Positions 15,736 to 24,400 of a stretch of DNA of 64,000 bases are shown here, one piece after another. The notes under the pieces are model-generated. The model ran no database searches. It was not told the origin of the DNA and saw only the letters and a list, made by a program, of their open reading frames with translations. This DNA is from Micromonospora sp. NBRC 110009 (GTDB lineage: Bacteria; Actinomycetota; Actinomycetes; Mycobacteriales; Micromonosporaceae). The stretch covers positions 4,030,001-4,094,000 of the forward strand of contig NZ_CP130427.1 of the NCBI RefSeq assembly GCF_030518795.1. Direction: 5' to 3'. Position numbers and translations under genes: made by a program. How positions within the stretch are numbered: position 1 is the first letter of the stretch; each line of letters opens with the position of its first letter.

Positions 15736-16743
15736 ATGGCCGAGCAGTTCCGGGCGGCGCTGAAGGGCCTGCTGCACGTCCGCCCGGTCCGGGGGGCCCA
15801 CCGGGTCGCGCTGCGGGCCGGGATCAGCGTCCTCGTCCCGCTGCTCGCGGTGCTCGCCGTCGGCCACCCGGGCTGGTCCGTGTACGCCGTCTTCGGGGCG
15901 TTCACCTCGCTCTACGGCCGCAACCACGTGCACCTGTCCCGGGCGGCCATGCAGGCCAGCGCCGGGGCGGCGCTCACCGTGTCCACCGTCCTCGGCGTGC
16001 TCGTCGGCTCGCTGGCGTACCGGGCGTGGGTGGCGGTGGCGGTCACCGCGGCCGTCGCGGCGCTGGGTGCGGTGCTCGCCGCCGCGCAGGACTGGCATCC
16101 GCCGGGGCCGCTGTTCCTGGTGTTCGCGTTCGGCGCGGTCGCCTCGGCCCCCCGGGCGCTGTCGGAGGTGCCGGTCGCCGCCGTCGTGGCCGGGCTCAGC
16201 AGCCTGTTCGCGTTGCTGGTCGGCAACCTGGGCAGCGTCCTGCGGCGGCAGCGGAGCCGGCCGGCCCGGCTGGCGCATGTGTGGACCTGGGAGCCGGCCC
16301 GGTACGCCCTCGCCGTGCTGCTGTCCGGCGGCGCGGTGACCGCCGTCGGGATCGGCCACCCGTACTGGGCGATGGTGGCGGCGGTCGCCCCGCTGAGCGC
16401 CGAGGGCGTCACCGCCCAGCTGGTCCGCGCCGCGCACCGGATCCTCGGCACCCTGTTCGGGCTGCTGACCAGCGCGGCGCTGCTCGCGCCGCACCTGTCG
16501 CCGTACGCCACGGTGCTCGTCGTGGCGGTGCTGCAGATCGTCACCGAGCTGCTGGTCGGGCGCAACTACGGCCTCGCGCTGCTGTTCATCACCCCGATGG
16601 CCCTGCTCATGGGGCAGCTCGCGGTGACCCGGCCGGCCGGGCAGCTGCTCTTCGACCGGGGCGTGGAGACGGTGATCGGGGCCGGCATCGGCGGCGCGAT
16701 CGTGCTCTGCGAACCGTGGCTGCGGGCGAGGATCCGCGGCTAG
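15736..16743 (+). CDS. FUSC-family (aromatic acid exporter-like) membrane protein
   Basis: The protein has 335 residues; ATG at 15736 follows aaggagg. It carries two similar blocks of membrane helices, the first starting HRVALRAGISVLVPLLAVLAV and the second around PARYALAVLLSGGAVTAVGIGHPYWAMVAAVAPL, with the cytoplasmic RRQRSRPARL stretch between. GHPYW and LVGRNYGLALLFITPMALLM match the FUSC repeat. Family members resemble fusaric-acid resistance and aromatic-acid efflux proteins; the substrate here is unknown. Its stop overlaps the stop of the opposing nadE gene by three bases. Confidence 0.8.
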   Translation: MAEQFRAALKGLLHVRPVRGAHRVALRAGISVLVPLLAVLAVGHPGWSVYAVFGAFTSLYGRNHVHLSRAAMQASAGAALTVSTVLGVLVGSLAYRAWVAVAVTAAVAALGAVLAAAQDWHPPGPLFLVFAFGAVASAPRALSEVPVAAVVAGLSSLFALLVGNLGSVLRRQRSRPARLAHVWTWEPARYALAVLLSGGAVTAVGIGHPYWAMVAAVAPLSAEGVTAQLVRAAHRILGTLFGLLTSAALLAPHLSPYATVLVVAVLQIVTELLVGRNYGLALLFITPMALLMGQLAVTRPAGQLLFDRGVETVIGAGIGGAIVLCEPWLRARIRG

Positions 16744-17564
16744 GGCGCGACCGGCAGGCAGCGCTTGTGGTCCGTGGCCCGGTAGCGGGCGACCAGCGCC
16801 GCCTCCACCTCCGCCGGGACCGGCCGGCCCTCCAGGTAGTCGTCGATGTGCTCGTACGCCAGGCCGAGCGCGTCCTCGTCCAGCTTGCCGGGGGCCAGGC
16901 TCTCCAGGTCGGCGGTGGGCGCCTTGCCCACCAGCTCGACGGGGGCGCCGAGCGCCGCGGCGAGCGCCCGCACCCGGCGCTTGGTCAGCCCGGTCAGCGG
17001 TACGAGGTCCGCCGCCCCGTCGCCGTGCTTGGTGAAGAAGCCGGTGACCGCCTCGGCGGCGTGGTCGGTGCCGACCACCAGCCCGTCCGTCGCCCCGGCC
17101 ACCGCGTACTGGGCGATCATGCGCTGCCGGGCCTTGATGTTGCCGTGCACGAAGTCCTGCTGGGCGGCATCCCGGAAGGTGAGCCCGCCCGCCACCGCCG
17201 CCGCCAGGGCGGCGTCGCTGGCCGGCTTGACGTCGACCGTGAGGACCCGGTCGGGGCGGATGAATTCCAGCGCCGCCTGGGCGTGGTGCTCGTCGGCCTG
17301 CACCCCGTAGGGCAGCCGCATGGCGACGAAGGTCGCCGGGTGGCCGGCCTGGCGGGCCCGTTCCACGGCGAGCTGGCAGAGCCGCCCCGCAGTGGTGGAG
17401 TCGACGCCGCCGCTGATGCCGAGGACCAGCGTCGTCAGCCCCGTGTCGACCAGGCGGTCGGCGAGGAAGACGACCCGGCGCTCGATCTCCTCGGCGGCGT
17501 CGAAGCTGGCCGTGACCTGGAGGTCCTCGGCGATCTGCCGCTGGGTCGACAGCACGTCGGTCAT
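16740..17564 (-). CDS. nadE: NAD synthetase, ammonia-dependent
   Basis: The protein has 274 residues, the size of the short NadE without a glutaminase domain. It amidates deamido-NAD to NAD using ATP and ammonia. The ATP pyrophosphatase loop LGISGGVDSTT is near residue 45, and HGNIKARQRMI, VVGTDHAAEAVTGFFTKHGDGAADLVPL and KAPTADLESL are the family signatures. It is followed on the same strand by no other gene and is preceded by the VOC and lipB genes (19-base gap), so it may share their message. The same window also encodes NadA. Confidence 0.95.
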   Translation of the reverse strand: MTDVLSTQRQIAEDLQVTASFDAAEEIERRVVFLADRLVDTGLTTLVLGISGGVDSTTAGRLCQLAVERARQAGHPATFVAMRLPYGVQADEHHAQAALEFIRPDRVLTVDVKPASDAALAAAVAGGLTFRDAAQQDFVHGNIKARQRMIAQYAVAGATDGLVVGTDHAAEAVTGFFTKHGDGAADLVPLTGLTKRRVRALAAALGAPVELVGKAPTADLESLAPGKLDEDALGLAYEHIDDYLEGRPVPAEVEAALVARYRATDHKRCLPVAP

Positions 17565-17583
17565 CGGGGGGTCCCTTCGGGGG

Positions 17584-17976
17584 TCAGGCGGGGCCGAGCA
17601 GGTCCCAGGGGTTGCCTTCCAGGTCGCGGAAGACGGCGACGCGGCCGTACGCCTCGGTGCGCGGGGGCTTGACGAACTCCACCTTCGCCTCGACCATCCG
17701 GCGGTAGGTGGCGTCGAAGTCGTCGACCTGGAGGAAGAAGCCCACCCGGCCGTGGGTCTGGTCGCCGACCGCCGCCTGCTGCCGCTCCCCGTCGGCGCGG
17801 GCCAGCAGCAGCCCGGTCCCGCCGCCCGGCGGGCGGACCACCACCCAGCGCTTCGGCCGGCCGTCGTTGGTCAGGGACGGCTTGTCCTCCACCAGCTCGA
17901 AGCCGAGCACCTCGGTGAAGAAGTCGATCGCGGGGTCGTACTCGGCGACGACGAGGGTGACGAGATCGATTCGCAC
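17584..17976 (-). CDS. VOC (glyoxalase/bleomycin-resistance fold) protein
   Basis: The protein has 130 residues. One vicinal-oxygen-chelate domain is made of two beta-alpha-beta-beta-beta halves: IDLVTLVVAEYDPAIDFFTEVLGFELVED and a second half ending RVAVFRDLEGNPWDLLGP. The usual first metal His is replaced (LVTLVV), while the final Glu (LEGNPWD) is kept, so metal binding is uncertain. The GTG start lies 4 bases after the lipB stop, which implies coupled translation. The substrate is unknown. Confidence 0.8.
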   Translation of the reverse strand: MRIDLVTLVVAEYDPAIDFFTEVLGFELVEDKPSLTNDGRPKRWVVVRPPGGGTGLLLARADGERQQAAVGDQTHGRVGFFLQVDDFDATYRRMVEAKVEFVKPPRTEAYGRVAVFRDLEGNPWDLLGPA

Positions 17977-17980
17977 CCGG

Positions 17981-18628
17981 TCAGCCCTGGACCGTGACCA
18001 GGGTCGGCAGGTGCCGCTCGACCACCGGGAGCACGTCGGCGACGGTGACCGGGCGGCCCAGCTCGGCGGTGAGCGAGGTGGTGCCCGCGTCCCGGATGCC
18101 GCACGGCACGATCCGGTCGTAGTACGTCAGGTCGCAGTCGCAGTTGATCGAGAAGCCGTGCAGGGTGACACCCCGGGCCACCCGGATGCCGATCGCGGCC
18201 ACCTTGCGGGCCGGACCCCGATCGTCCTCCGGCACCCACACGCCGCTGCGCCCCTCGACCCGGCCGGCGGTCAGCCCGAACTCGGCGCAGACGTCGATCA
18301 GCATCTGCTCCACCCGCCGCACGTAGGCGACCACGTCGACCGGGTCGGGCAGGCGAACGATGGGGTAGCCGACGAGCTGCCCCGGCCCGTGCCAGGTGAT
18401 CTTGCCGCCGCGGTCCACGTCGATCACCGGGGTGCCGTCCATCGGGCGGTCCCACGGCTCGGTCCGCTTGCCGGCGGTGTAGACGCTGGGGTGCTCCAGC
18501 AGCAGCACGGTGTCGCCGCGCTCGCCGGCCACCACGGCCTCGTGCAGCCGGCGCTGCTCGTCCCAGGCGGCCTGGTAGTCGAGCACACCGGCACGGACGG
18601 CGGTCAGCCCGGAAGTCGTCACGCTCAC
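17981..18628 (-). CDS. lipB: Octanoyl-[acyl carrier protein]:protein N-octanoyltransferase
   Basis: The protein has 215 residues from GTG at 18628. It transfers octanoate from acyl carrier protein to lipoyl-domain lysines, the step before LipA. Signature motifs are GGKITWHGPGQLVGYPIV, the catalytic lysine in ARKVAAIGIRVARGVTLHG, NCDCDL and the catalytic cysteine in PCGIRDAGTTSL. The VOC and nadE genes follow closely downstream. Together with lipA at about 13 kb it gives the full de novo lipoate pathway. Confidence 0.96.
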   Translation of the reverse strand: MSVTTSGLTAVRAGVLDYQAAWDEQRRLHEAVVAGERGDTVLLLEHPSVYTAGKRTEPWDRPMDGTPVIDVDRGGKITWHGPGQLVGYPIVRLPDPVDVVAYVRRVEQMLIDVCAEFGLTAGRVEGRSGVWVPEDDRGPARKVAAIGIRVARGVTLHGFSINCDCDLTYYDRIVPCGIRDAGTTSLTAELGRPVTVADVLPVVERHLPTLVTVQG

Positions 18629-18686
18629 CAGCCCAGCCTAGTCCCGTCGCCCCCGGATGAGCCCCGTGAGCCTCGTCGCTCCCGGG

Positions 18687-20504
18687 TCAGGCCGGCGGGA
18701 CCCGCCAGACCCAGACGTCGTCCACCCGCTCGGGCGGCCCGAGGAGGGCGGTGGCGGTGCGGCGCAGCGCCTCCTCGTCGACGTCGAACTTGGCGCCGTG
18801 CACCCGGTCGGCCAGCACCACCGTCTCGACGCCCCAGTAGCGCAGGTCGGCCCGGGACTGGGCGATGCTCCCCTCGGTGACGATCGGCACCAGCCCGGTC
18901 CGTCCCGCCTGGTCCATCAGCGAGTCGAAGGTCCGCGGCACCGGCCCGATCCGCCCCCGCCCCTCCGGCCCGCCGGGGCCGAGGAAGAACCCGGACGGGA
19001 TGCGGAACTCGCCCTGCCGGTGCGCGAGGGCGTACGCCTGCCAGCGCTGGCCGTCCGGGTAGACGTCGATGGTCAGCGGCAGCGGGGTGAGCACCCCGCC
19101 GGGGGAGACGTACCGCTGCCAGGTGCCGCTGGTGATGAACGCCGGGACCGGCTCCCGCACGCTGGTCAGCAGCGGAGTGGGCAGCAGCGGCAGCAGGGCG
19201 ACGGCGAAGCCGGCCGCCCAGGCCAGCTCGATGGCGCGGCGCCGGGGCGGCCGGGCGCGCAGCTCGTCGATCGTGTACGCCAGCAGCAGGCCGATCACCG
19301 GCGCGACGACCAGGGCCAGCCGGGAGGGCAGGGCCGCGTTGATCACGGGCAGGTTGTCCAGCACGCCGAACGGCAGGAGCTGGTCGGTGCGCCGGCCGTT
19401 CCACCTGGCCTTCGGCCCCCAGGAGAGCACCGCGAAGACCACGGCGGTGACGCCGAGCGCGGTCAGGGTGGCCCGGAACGCCCGGTCGGCCCGCGACCGG
19501 AGGAAGGCGAAGCAGCCGACCGCGAGCAGCAGCAGCGGGATGCCGAAGAACGAGTTCTCCTCGGTGGGGTTGGGCGCCAGCGAGGTGCCCAGCCCGGCCC
19601 AGCCGGCCAGGGAGCGGCGCGGGAACGACCCGTACGCGGCGATGTCCTCGGAGTGGATGAGCGGGTCGAAGCCGGTGCCGTGGAACCGCTGCGGCCCGGC
19701 GAAGTGCAGCCACAGCGGGTACGCCAGCAGCACCCCGGCCACCAGCGCGGTCACCCCCAACCCGCGCAGGAAGCTCGGCAGCGCCGCGCGCGCCTCGGCC
19801 CGGCGGGCCGGGTGCACCGCCCAGAGCAGCAGGAAGAAGGCGACGGCCAGGGCGGTGAAGAAGAGCCCCTCGGCGGCGATCGAGAAGGCCACCGCGACGA
19901 GCACGCCGAGCACGATCCCGCCCCGCACCGCGGTGCCCGGGCGGCGCAGCCGGAAGACGCCCCAGATCAGCAGCGGCACCAGCCAGCCGGCGGTCCAGTT
20001 CAGGTGGGCGTTGGCGTGCGACACCATCGCGGGGCAGTAGGCGATGAAGAGCCCGCCCACCCCGGCGGCCAGCCGGCTGCCCACCAGGTAGCGGCTGAGC
20101 AGCCAGTACCAGGCCACCGCGGTGGCGGCGAGGTTGAGGGTGAGGATCACCAGGAAGGTCGCCGGCGGCCCGATCAGGTACGTCAGCGGGGCGAAGACCA
20201 CCGCGTACACGGTGATCGAGGTGTTGACCGCGAGGTTCACCCCGTGCGGGACGTTGATCAGGTGGGTGAAGAACGGGTTCTCCCCGTGGGTGACCGCGTG
20301 GCCGCCGAAGGCCAGCAGCCACTCGAAGAGCGCCTGGTCGCTCGAATTGACGGTGATCGTCCGGGTGTTCGGGTCCCACCACATCCCGCTGGTCACCCAG
20401 ATGGCCAGGGCCACCGCGGCGAGCACCACGACCAGGTCGGCCCAGCGGTCCCGGGTGGCGGGCGCGCGCGACGGGCCGGGGGTCAGGAACGGGGAGGACG
20501 GCAC
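18687..20504 (-). CDS. Large polytopic membrane protein, GT-C-like
   Basis: The protein has about 605 residues. After one N-terminal membrane segment there is an extracytoplasmic loop (MWWDPNTRTITVNSSDQALFEW) with an acidic pair, then TYLIGPPATFLVILTLNLAAT and about ten more hydrophobic segments. The last 170 residues are soluble, contain PLPLTIDVYPDGQRWQAYALA, and are probably outside the cell. The topology resembles GT-C enzymes using polyprenyl-linked sugars, but no diagnostic motif is certain. It stands alone, 58 bases upstream of lipB on the same strand, and is divergent from the secreted esterase gene. Confidence 0.65.
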   Translation of the reverse strand: MPSSPFLTPGPSRAPATRDRWADLVVVLAAVALAIWVTSGMWWDPNTRTITVNSSDQALFEWLLAFGGHAVTHGENPFFTHLINVPHGVNLAVNTSITVYAVVFAPLTYLIGPPATFLVILTLNLAATAVAWYWLLSRYLVGSRLAAGVGGLFIAYCPAMVSHANAHLNWTAGWLVPLLIWGVFRLRRPGTAVRGGIVLGVLVAVAFSIAAEGLFFTALAVAFFLLLWAVHPARRAEARAALPSFLRGLGVTALVAGVLLAYPLWLHFAGPQRFHGTGFDPLIHSEDIAAYGSFPRRSLAGWAGLGTSLAPNPTEENSFFGIPLLLLAVGCFAFLRSRADRAFRATLTALGVTAVVFAVLSWGPKARWNGRRTDQLLPFGVLDNLPVINAALPSRLALVVAPVIGLLLAYTIDELRARPPRRRAIELAWAAGFAVALLPLLPTPLLTSVREPVPAFITSGTWQRYVSPGGVLTPLPLTIDVYPDGQRWQAYALAHRQGEFRIPSGFFLGPGGPEGRGRIGPVPRTFDSLMDQAGRTGLVPIVTEGSIAQSRADLRYWGVETVVLADRVHGAKFDVDEEALRRTATALLGPPERVDDVWVWRVPPA

Positions 20505-20685
20505 GGAGCGGACGTTACCAACCGGACCTGGACACGCCGGTCAGACACGTAACCTTTCGCCGCTCGGCAACACTTCGGTGTTCGTGAATGTGTGACCGGC
20601 GGCCATTCCGGGCCGTGGCACACGGACGTAACGTCTCGGCAACTCATGGGTGACCCAGTTCACATTCCGCCCCAGGGAGGTCGCC

Positions 20686-21900
20686 GTGCGCCGCTCCTCA
20701 TCCCTTCTCACCCGGCTCGCCGGGGCGGCGGCCGGCGTCGTGCTGGCCGCGGCCGCGGCGCTCACCGTCGCCCTGCCCGCGCAGGCCGCCACGCTCACCC
20801 AGGTCACCGGCTTCGGCTCCAACCCCGGCAACCTCGCCATGTACGCGTACCGGCCGGACGGGCTGCCGGCCAACGCGCCCGCCGTGGTGCTGCTGCACGG
20901 CTGCACCCAGAACGCCTCCGGCTACTTCGCCAACTCCGGCTGGCAGAAGTACGCCGACCTGTGGAAGTTCGCGCTGATCGTGCCCCAGCAGTCGTCGGCC
21001 AACAACTCCTCCTCCTGCTTCAACTGGTTCCAGAGCGGGGACACCGCCCGAGGCCAGGGCGAGGCCCTGTCGATCAAGCAGATGGTCGACTACGCGAAGT
21101 CCAACTACTCGATCAACGCCGGCCGGGTCTACGTCAGCGGCCTCTCGGCGGGCGCGGCGATGACCGCGGTCATGCTCGCCACCTACCCGGACGTCTTCGC
21201 CGCCGGCTCGGTCATCGCCGGCCTGCCCTACCGCTGCGCGACCGACACCACCAGCGCGTACAGCTGCATGAACCCCGGCGTGGACAAGACCCCCGCGCAG
21301 TGGGGCGACCTGGTCCGCAACGCCTACTCCGGCTACGCCGGCCTGCGGCCCCGGGTGGTCATCTGGCACGGCACCTCGGACACCACCGTCGCGCCGATGA
21401 ACGCGGTCGAGTCCCGCGACCAGTGGACGAACGTGCTGGGCGTCTCCCAGACCCCGACCAGCACCGCGTCGCTGCCCGCCGGCACCAGCCTGGAGGTGTA
21501 CGGCAACGACCAGGTCCGGCTCTACCGGGTCTCCGGCATGGGCCACGGCACGCCGGTCGACCCCGGCTCGGCCACCGACCAGTGCGGCGCCACGGCGGCG
21601 TACTTCCTGGACACCATCTGCTCGACGTACCGGGACGCGCTCTTCTTCGGCCTCGACGGCGGGGCGACGCCCAGCCCGAGCCCGACGGCCACCGCGTCCC
21701 CCTCGCCGTCACCGTCCCCGACCGCCTCGCCGGTCTGCGTCACCGCCAGCAACTACGCGCACGTGAGCGCCGGCCGGGCCTACCAGTCCGGCGGCTACGC
21801 CTACGCGCTGGGCAGCAACCAGAAGATGGGCCTCTACAACACCTTCTACACGACCACCCTCAAGCAGACCGGCCCCAGCTACTGGGTCATCGGCTGCTGA
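20686..21900 (+). CDS. Secreted PHB-depolymerase-family esterase with C-terminal accessory domain
   Basis: The protein has 404 residues; GTG at 20686 follows agggagg. A signal peptide (RRSSSLLTRLAG, then a long Ala/Val core ending AQA-A) leads to an alpha/beta-hydrolase with oxyanion motif LLHGCTQNA, nucleophile elbow GLSAGAAM, a WHGTSD acid region and the GMGHGTPVDPG catalytic His. Paired Cys suggest disulfides. A PSPSPTATASPSPSPSPTA linker (about residues 325-345) joins a roughly 55-residue C-terminal domain with YAHVSAGRAYQSGGYAYALG and a closing IGC. The family cleaves polyhydroxybutyrate or feruloyl/acetyl esters. The enzyme is extracellular. Confidence 0.88.
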   Translation: MRRSSSLLTRLAGAAAGVVLAAAAALTVALPAQAATLTQVTGFGSNPGNLAMYAYRPDGLPANAPAVVLLHGCTQNASGYFANSGWQKYADLWKFALIVPQQSSANNSSSCFNWFQSGDTARGQGEALSIKQMVDYAKSNYSINAGRVYVSGLSAGAAMTAVMLATYPDVFAAGSVIAGLPYRCATDTTSAYSCMNPGVDKTPAQWGDLVRNAYSGYAGLRPRVVIWHGTSDTTVAPMNAVESRDQWTNVLGVSQTPTSTASLPAGTSLEVYGNDQVRLYRVSGMGHGTPVDPGSATDQCGATAAYFLDTICSTYRDALFFGLDGGATPSPSPTATASPSPSPSPTASPVCVTASNYAHVSAGRAYQSGGYAYALGSNQKMGLYNTFYTTTLKQTGPSYWVIGC

Positions 21901-21924
21901 CCGCCCGCCGGCGCCCTCGCCGGG

Positions 21925-22830
21925 TCACTCGGTGAGGGCGGCGTGCAGCGCGCTCGGCAGGTCGCGGTGGGTCCAGTCGAAGCCGGCCTTGGTCAACGCG
22001 CCGGGCAGGACCCGCGCGCTGGTCAGGGCCTCGTGGGCGAAGCCGCCGAGGGCGATCTTCAGGGCCAGCGCGGGCACCGGCATGATCGCCGGCCGGTGCA
22101 GCTGGCGGCCCAGCTCCCGGGTGAACTCGGCGTTGGTGACCGGGTTCGGGCCGACCACGTTGACCGGGCCGGCCACGTCCTCGCGGGCCAGCAGGAACGC
22201 CACCGCGTCCAGCCAGTCGCGCATCGAGATCCAGGGCAGCCACTGCCGACCGCTGCCCAGCTTCCCGCCGACGCCGAGCCGGAACGGGAGCAGTTGCGGC
22301 TTGAGCATCCCGCCGTCGCGGTGCAGCGGCAGGCCGGTGCGCAGCCGCACCACGCGTACGTCGGCGTCCTCGGCCGGGCGGGTCGCGGCCTCCCAGACCC
22401 GGCAGACGTCGGCCAGGAACCCGTCGCCGGCTGGCGAGTCCTCCTCGACCACCCGGTCACCGGTGTTGCCGTACCAGCCGACCGCGGAGGCGTTGAGCAG
22501 CACTGCGGGCCGGTCGGCGGCGGCCAGGCCGGCGATGGTGATGGCCAGCGTGGTGGTGCTGTCCACCCGGCTGGACCGGATCACCTTCTTGTACTCGTCG
22601 TTCCAGCGCTTGTCGCCCACCCCGGCGCCGGCCAGGTTGACCACTGCGTCGGCGTCGGCGACCACCGCCGGGTCGAGTTGCGCGGCGGAGGGGAGCCACT
22701 GCCGCTCGTCCTCGCTCCGCGGTGTTCGGCGGACCAGGCGGGTGAGCTGGTGTCCGTCCGCGGTGAGCCGGGCGACCAGTCGGGTGCCGAGGAAGCCGGA
22801 GACGCCGGCCATGAGGATCCGCATGCTCAT
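21925..22830 (-). CDS. TIGR01777-family NAD(P)-dependent epimerase-like protein
   Basis: The protein has 301 residues from ATG at 22830 (ATG at 22824 is also possible). It carries an SDR-type Rossmann motif GVSGFLGTRLVARL, NLAGAGVGDKRWNDEYKK, NASAVGWYGNTGDRVVEED and the DUF1731 C-terminal segment PALALKIALGGFAHEALTSARVLP. It is homologous to YfcH-type proteins and, by position, to the mycobacterial gene next to dlaT and lipB. Its substrate is not known. It converges on the esterase gene, only 24 bases away. Confidence 0.9.
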   Translation of the reverse strand: MSMRILMAGVSGFLGTRLVARLTADGHQLTRLVRRTPRSEDERQWLPSAAQLDPAVVADADAVVNLAGAGVGDKRWNDEYKKVIRSSRVDSTTTLAITIAGLAAADRPAVLLNASAVGWYGNTGDRVVEEDSPAGDGFLADVCRVWEAATRPAEDADVRVVRLRTGLPLHRDGGMLKPQLLPFRLGVGGKLGSGRQWLPWISMRDWLDAVAFLLAREDVAGPVNVVGPNPVTNAEFTRELGRQLHRPAIMPVPALALKIALGGFAHEALTSARVLPGALTKAGFDWTHRDLPSALHAALTE

Positions 22831-22954
22831 ATCTTCGTTTACGGACCCGGGCTCCGATGCGTTGAGCGAAATCACTCACTCGTCGTCCGCGATGCTCGCT
22901 CGCCGCGGCGTCGGTGACCTTCTCGGGCCCGACATGCGGTCCGCCCGGCCTCCG

Positions 22955-23461
22955 TCACTCGCCGGTCTCGCCGTCGATCGCCTCGCGGATGAGGTCGGCG
23001 TGGCCGAGGTGGCGCGCGTACTCGTCGATCATGTGGGTGAGCACCCAGCGCAGCGAGTGCTCGCGGCCGGCGTCGGGGGAGCGGCCGATCGCGTCGAGCG
23101 GACGTGCGGCGGCGATCCGTCGGGACACCGCCACCTCCGCCCGCCAGATCGCGAAGGTCTCCGGCCCGGTGGCGTCGGCGACGTCGGTGAACGGGGCGTC
23201 CGGGCCGGCGCTGAGGTCGAACAGGTCGCCCGGGAAGGAGTCCGCGATCACCGCCTGGAAGTACCAGCGCTCGACCGTGGCCAGATGCCGGACCAGGCCG
23301 ATCAGCGACAGGCCGGACGACGGCACCGGCCGCAGCCGCAGCTGCGCGTCGGTGAGCCCGGCGCACTTGCGGACCAGTGCGTCCCGCTGGTGGTCGAGGA
23401 AGGTGTCGAGCAGGATCCGTTCGTCCACCGTGGGCGGCAACGCGAACCGTTCATCGATCAT
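22955..23461 (-). CDS. DinB-family (DUF664) protein
   Basis: The protein has 168 residues. It is a four-helix DinB fold with the expected metal-ligand histidines: LVRHLATVERWYF near residue 60 and HMIDEYARHLGHADLIREAIDG at the C-terminus. DUF664 members are metal-dependent and include thiol transferases; the activity here is unknown. ATG at 23461 (GTG at 23464 is alternative) overlaps the last codons of the upstream Cys-rich gene by 11 bases, so the DinB protein is probably made in a fixed ratio with it. Confidence 0.88.
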   Translation of the reverse strand: MIDERFALPPTVDERILLDTFLDHQRDALVRKCAGLTDAQLRLRPVPSSGLSLIGLVRHLATVERWYFQAVIADSFPGDLFDLSAGPDAPFTDVADATGPETFAIWRAEVAVSRRIAAARPLDAIGRSPDAGREHSLRWVLTHMIDEYARHLGHADLIREAIDGETGE

Positions 23462-23753
23462 CACCCGGATCGTAGGGGACCCCGGGCTCGCGGGCCGTCC
23501 CGTGCGGGCGGCGGGGGATGGCCCAGCCGAGGAAGCGGGCGAAGAGCTGTCCCGGCTCCGGCCCGTCGTCGGGGTGCAGCGTGTGCAGTTGCCCGGCCGC
23601 GTCGTGCAGCAGCCCGCCCAGGTAGACGAGCAGCGCCACCCGGTCGTCGGCGTACTCCCGGGTCAGCGCGAGCCGGGCCGGCGCGCACGGCCAGGGTGCG
23701 GCGCAGGCCCGGCAGAGCCAGAGTGGCCGCAACGGCAGGTGCGCTGCGCTCAC
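23451..23753 (-). CDS. Small Cys-rich protein of unknown function (often labelled flavin reductase in Micromonospora)
   Basis: The protein has 100 residues. The N-terminus carries CRACAAPWPCAPARLAL, a zinc-ribbon-like Cys cluster (C-x2-C-x5-C), followed by an all-helical part (ADDRVALLVYLGGLLHDAAGQL, ELFARFLGWAIPRR). I remember similar proteins labelled flavin reductase, but no flavin-binding motif is visible and that label looks unsupported. The GTG start overlaps the previous gene's stop (GTGA) and its own end overlaps the DinB start, so three genes form one tightly coupled message. It is divergent from the winged-helix regulator. Confidence 0.65.
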   Translation of the reverse strand: MSAAHLPLRPLWLCRACAAPWPCAPARLALTREYADDRVALLVYLGGLLHDAAGQLHTLHPDDGPEPGQLFARFLGWAIPRRPHGTAREPGVPYDPGDDR

Positions 23754-24019
23754 CACCGGCCGCCGTTGGCCCGCCAGGTCTGCGCCGGGGTGAGCCGGCC
23801 GACCCGCCCGACCTGCGGGTTCGCCCGGGTCGCCGCGTCCCACCAGGGGCTGTTCGGCGGCGGTGCCGGCGGCTCGGTGGGGATCGGAGCGTGCCGGTCC
23901 GGGCAGGTGGCCCAGCGCAGGCCGCAGGAGCACCAGCGCCGCCCGCGCCGCCAGGTCCGCCGGTGCCTGGGTCCGAGCGGCACCGGCCTCGCGTTCCGGT
24001 GCGGCCACACCGTCAGCAC
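23750..24019 (-). CDS. Small basic Cys-containing protein of unknown function
   Basis: The protein has about 89 residues with GTG at 24019 (24010 also possible; neither has a strong ribosome site). It is Arg-rich at the start (GPRHRRTWRRGRRW) with CSCGLRWATC, a second Cys cluster, then a Pro-rich linker and VGRVGRLTPAQTWRANGG. No family name is known to me. It sits immediately before the other Cys-rich gene, overlapping it by four bases, and opposite a short GntR-type regulator. The pairing suggests a regulator-controlled cassette; the function is unknown. Confidence 0.5.
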   Translation of the reverse strand: MLTVWPHRNARPVPLGPRHRRTWRRGRRWCSCGLRWATCPDRHAPIPTEPPAPPPNSPWWDAATRANPQVGRVGRLTPAQTWRANGGRW

Positions 24020-24400
24020 CCCCGACCGGGTACGCGGACCAACAGCTCGCCGAGCACCTTCTCCATCGCGTCCACCGGTTCCGCCTCTCTCCTCTGCGCG
24101 GCACCGAGACGGGCGGGGACGGCCGTGCGCGCCTGGCCGGCCAGTGCCCGGCACCCGCCCCGGGCCTGCTCACGGGCCCGCCGACAACAGGTCGCGGGCA
24201 GGGGGTGGCACCCGGCCGACTACCGGGGGAGTGGCCGGCCGGGTGTTCCTATGGGACGACCAGCTCGCGGTTTGCAGACCAGGGAGCCGGTCAGGAGGAA
24301 CTTTGTCAGACAAGACTAGTAAAGTCAACGCCGATCTAGTCCTTGCTTGTCATGTAAAGCTCAGGCGTGATCAAATGGCGGTGCAGACCAGGGAGTCAAC
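24020..24400. other. Divergent intergenic region with operator-like repeats
   Basis: This 381-base gap separates the Cys-rich operon from the winged-helix gene and must hold both promoters. The stretch 24295-24375 is far more AT-rich than its surroundings. It contains the perfect inverted repeat TTGTCAGACAA (24303-24313), then GACTAGTAAAGTC (24314-24326). A 14-bp direct repeat TGCAGACCAGGGAG occurs at 24273-24286 and again at 24382-24395, directly before the regulator start. No gene was seen here. Confidence 0.5.

Noticed and set aside
23451..24173. A 240-residue form of the Cys-rich protein starting near 24173
   Set aside because: The N-terminal 140 residues are out-of-frame readings of another small gene and of noncoding DNA; the GTGA overlap at 23753 marks the natural start.
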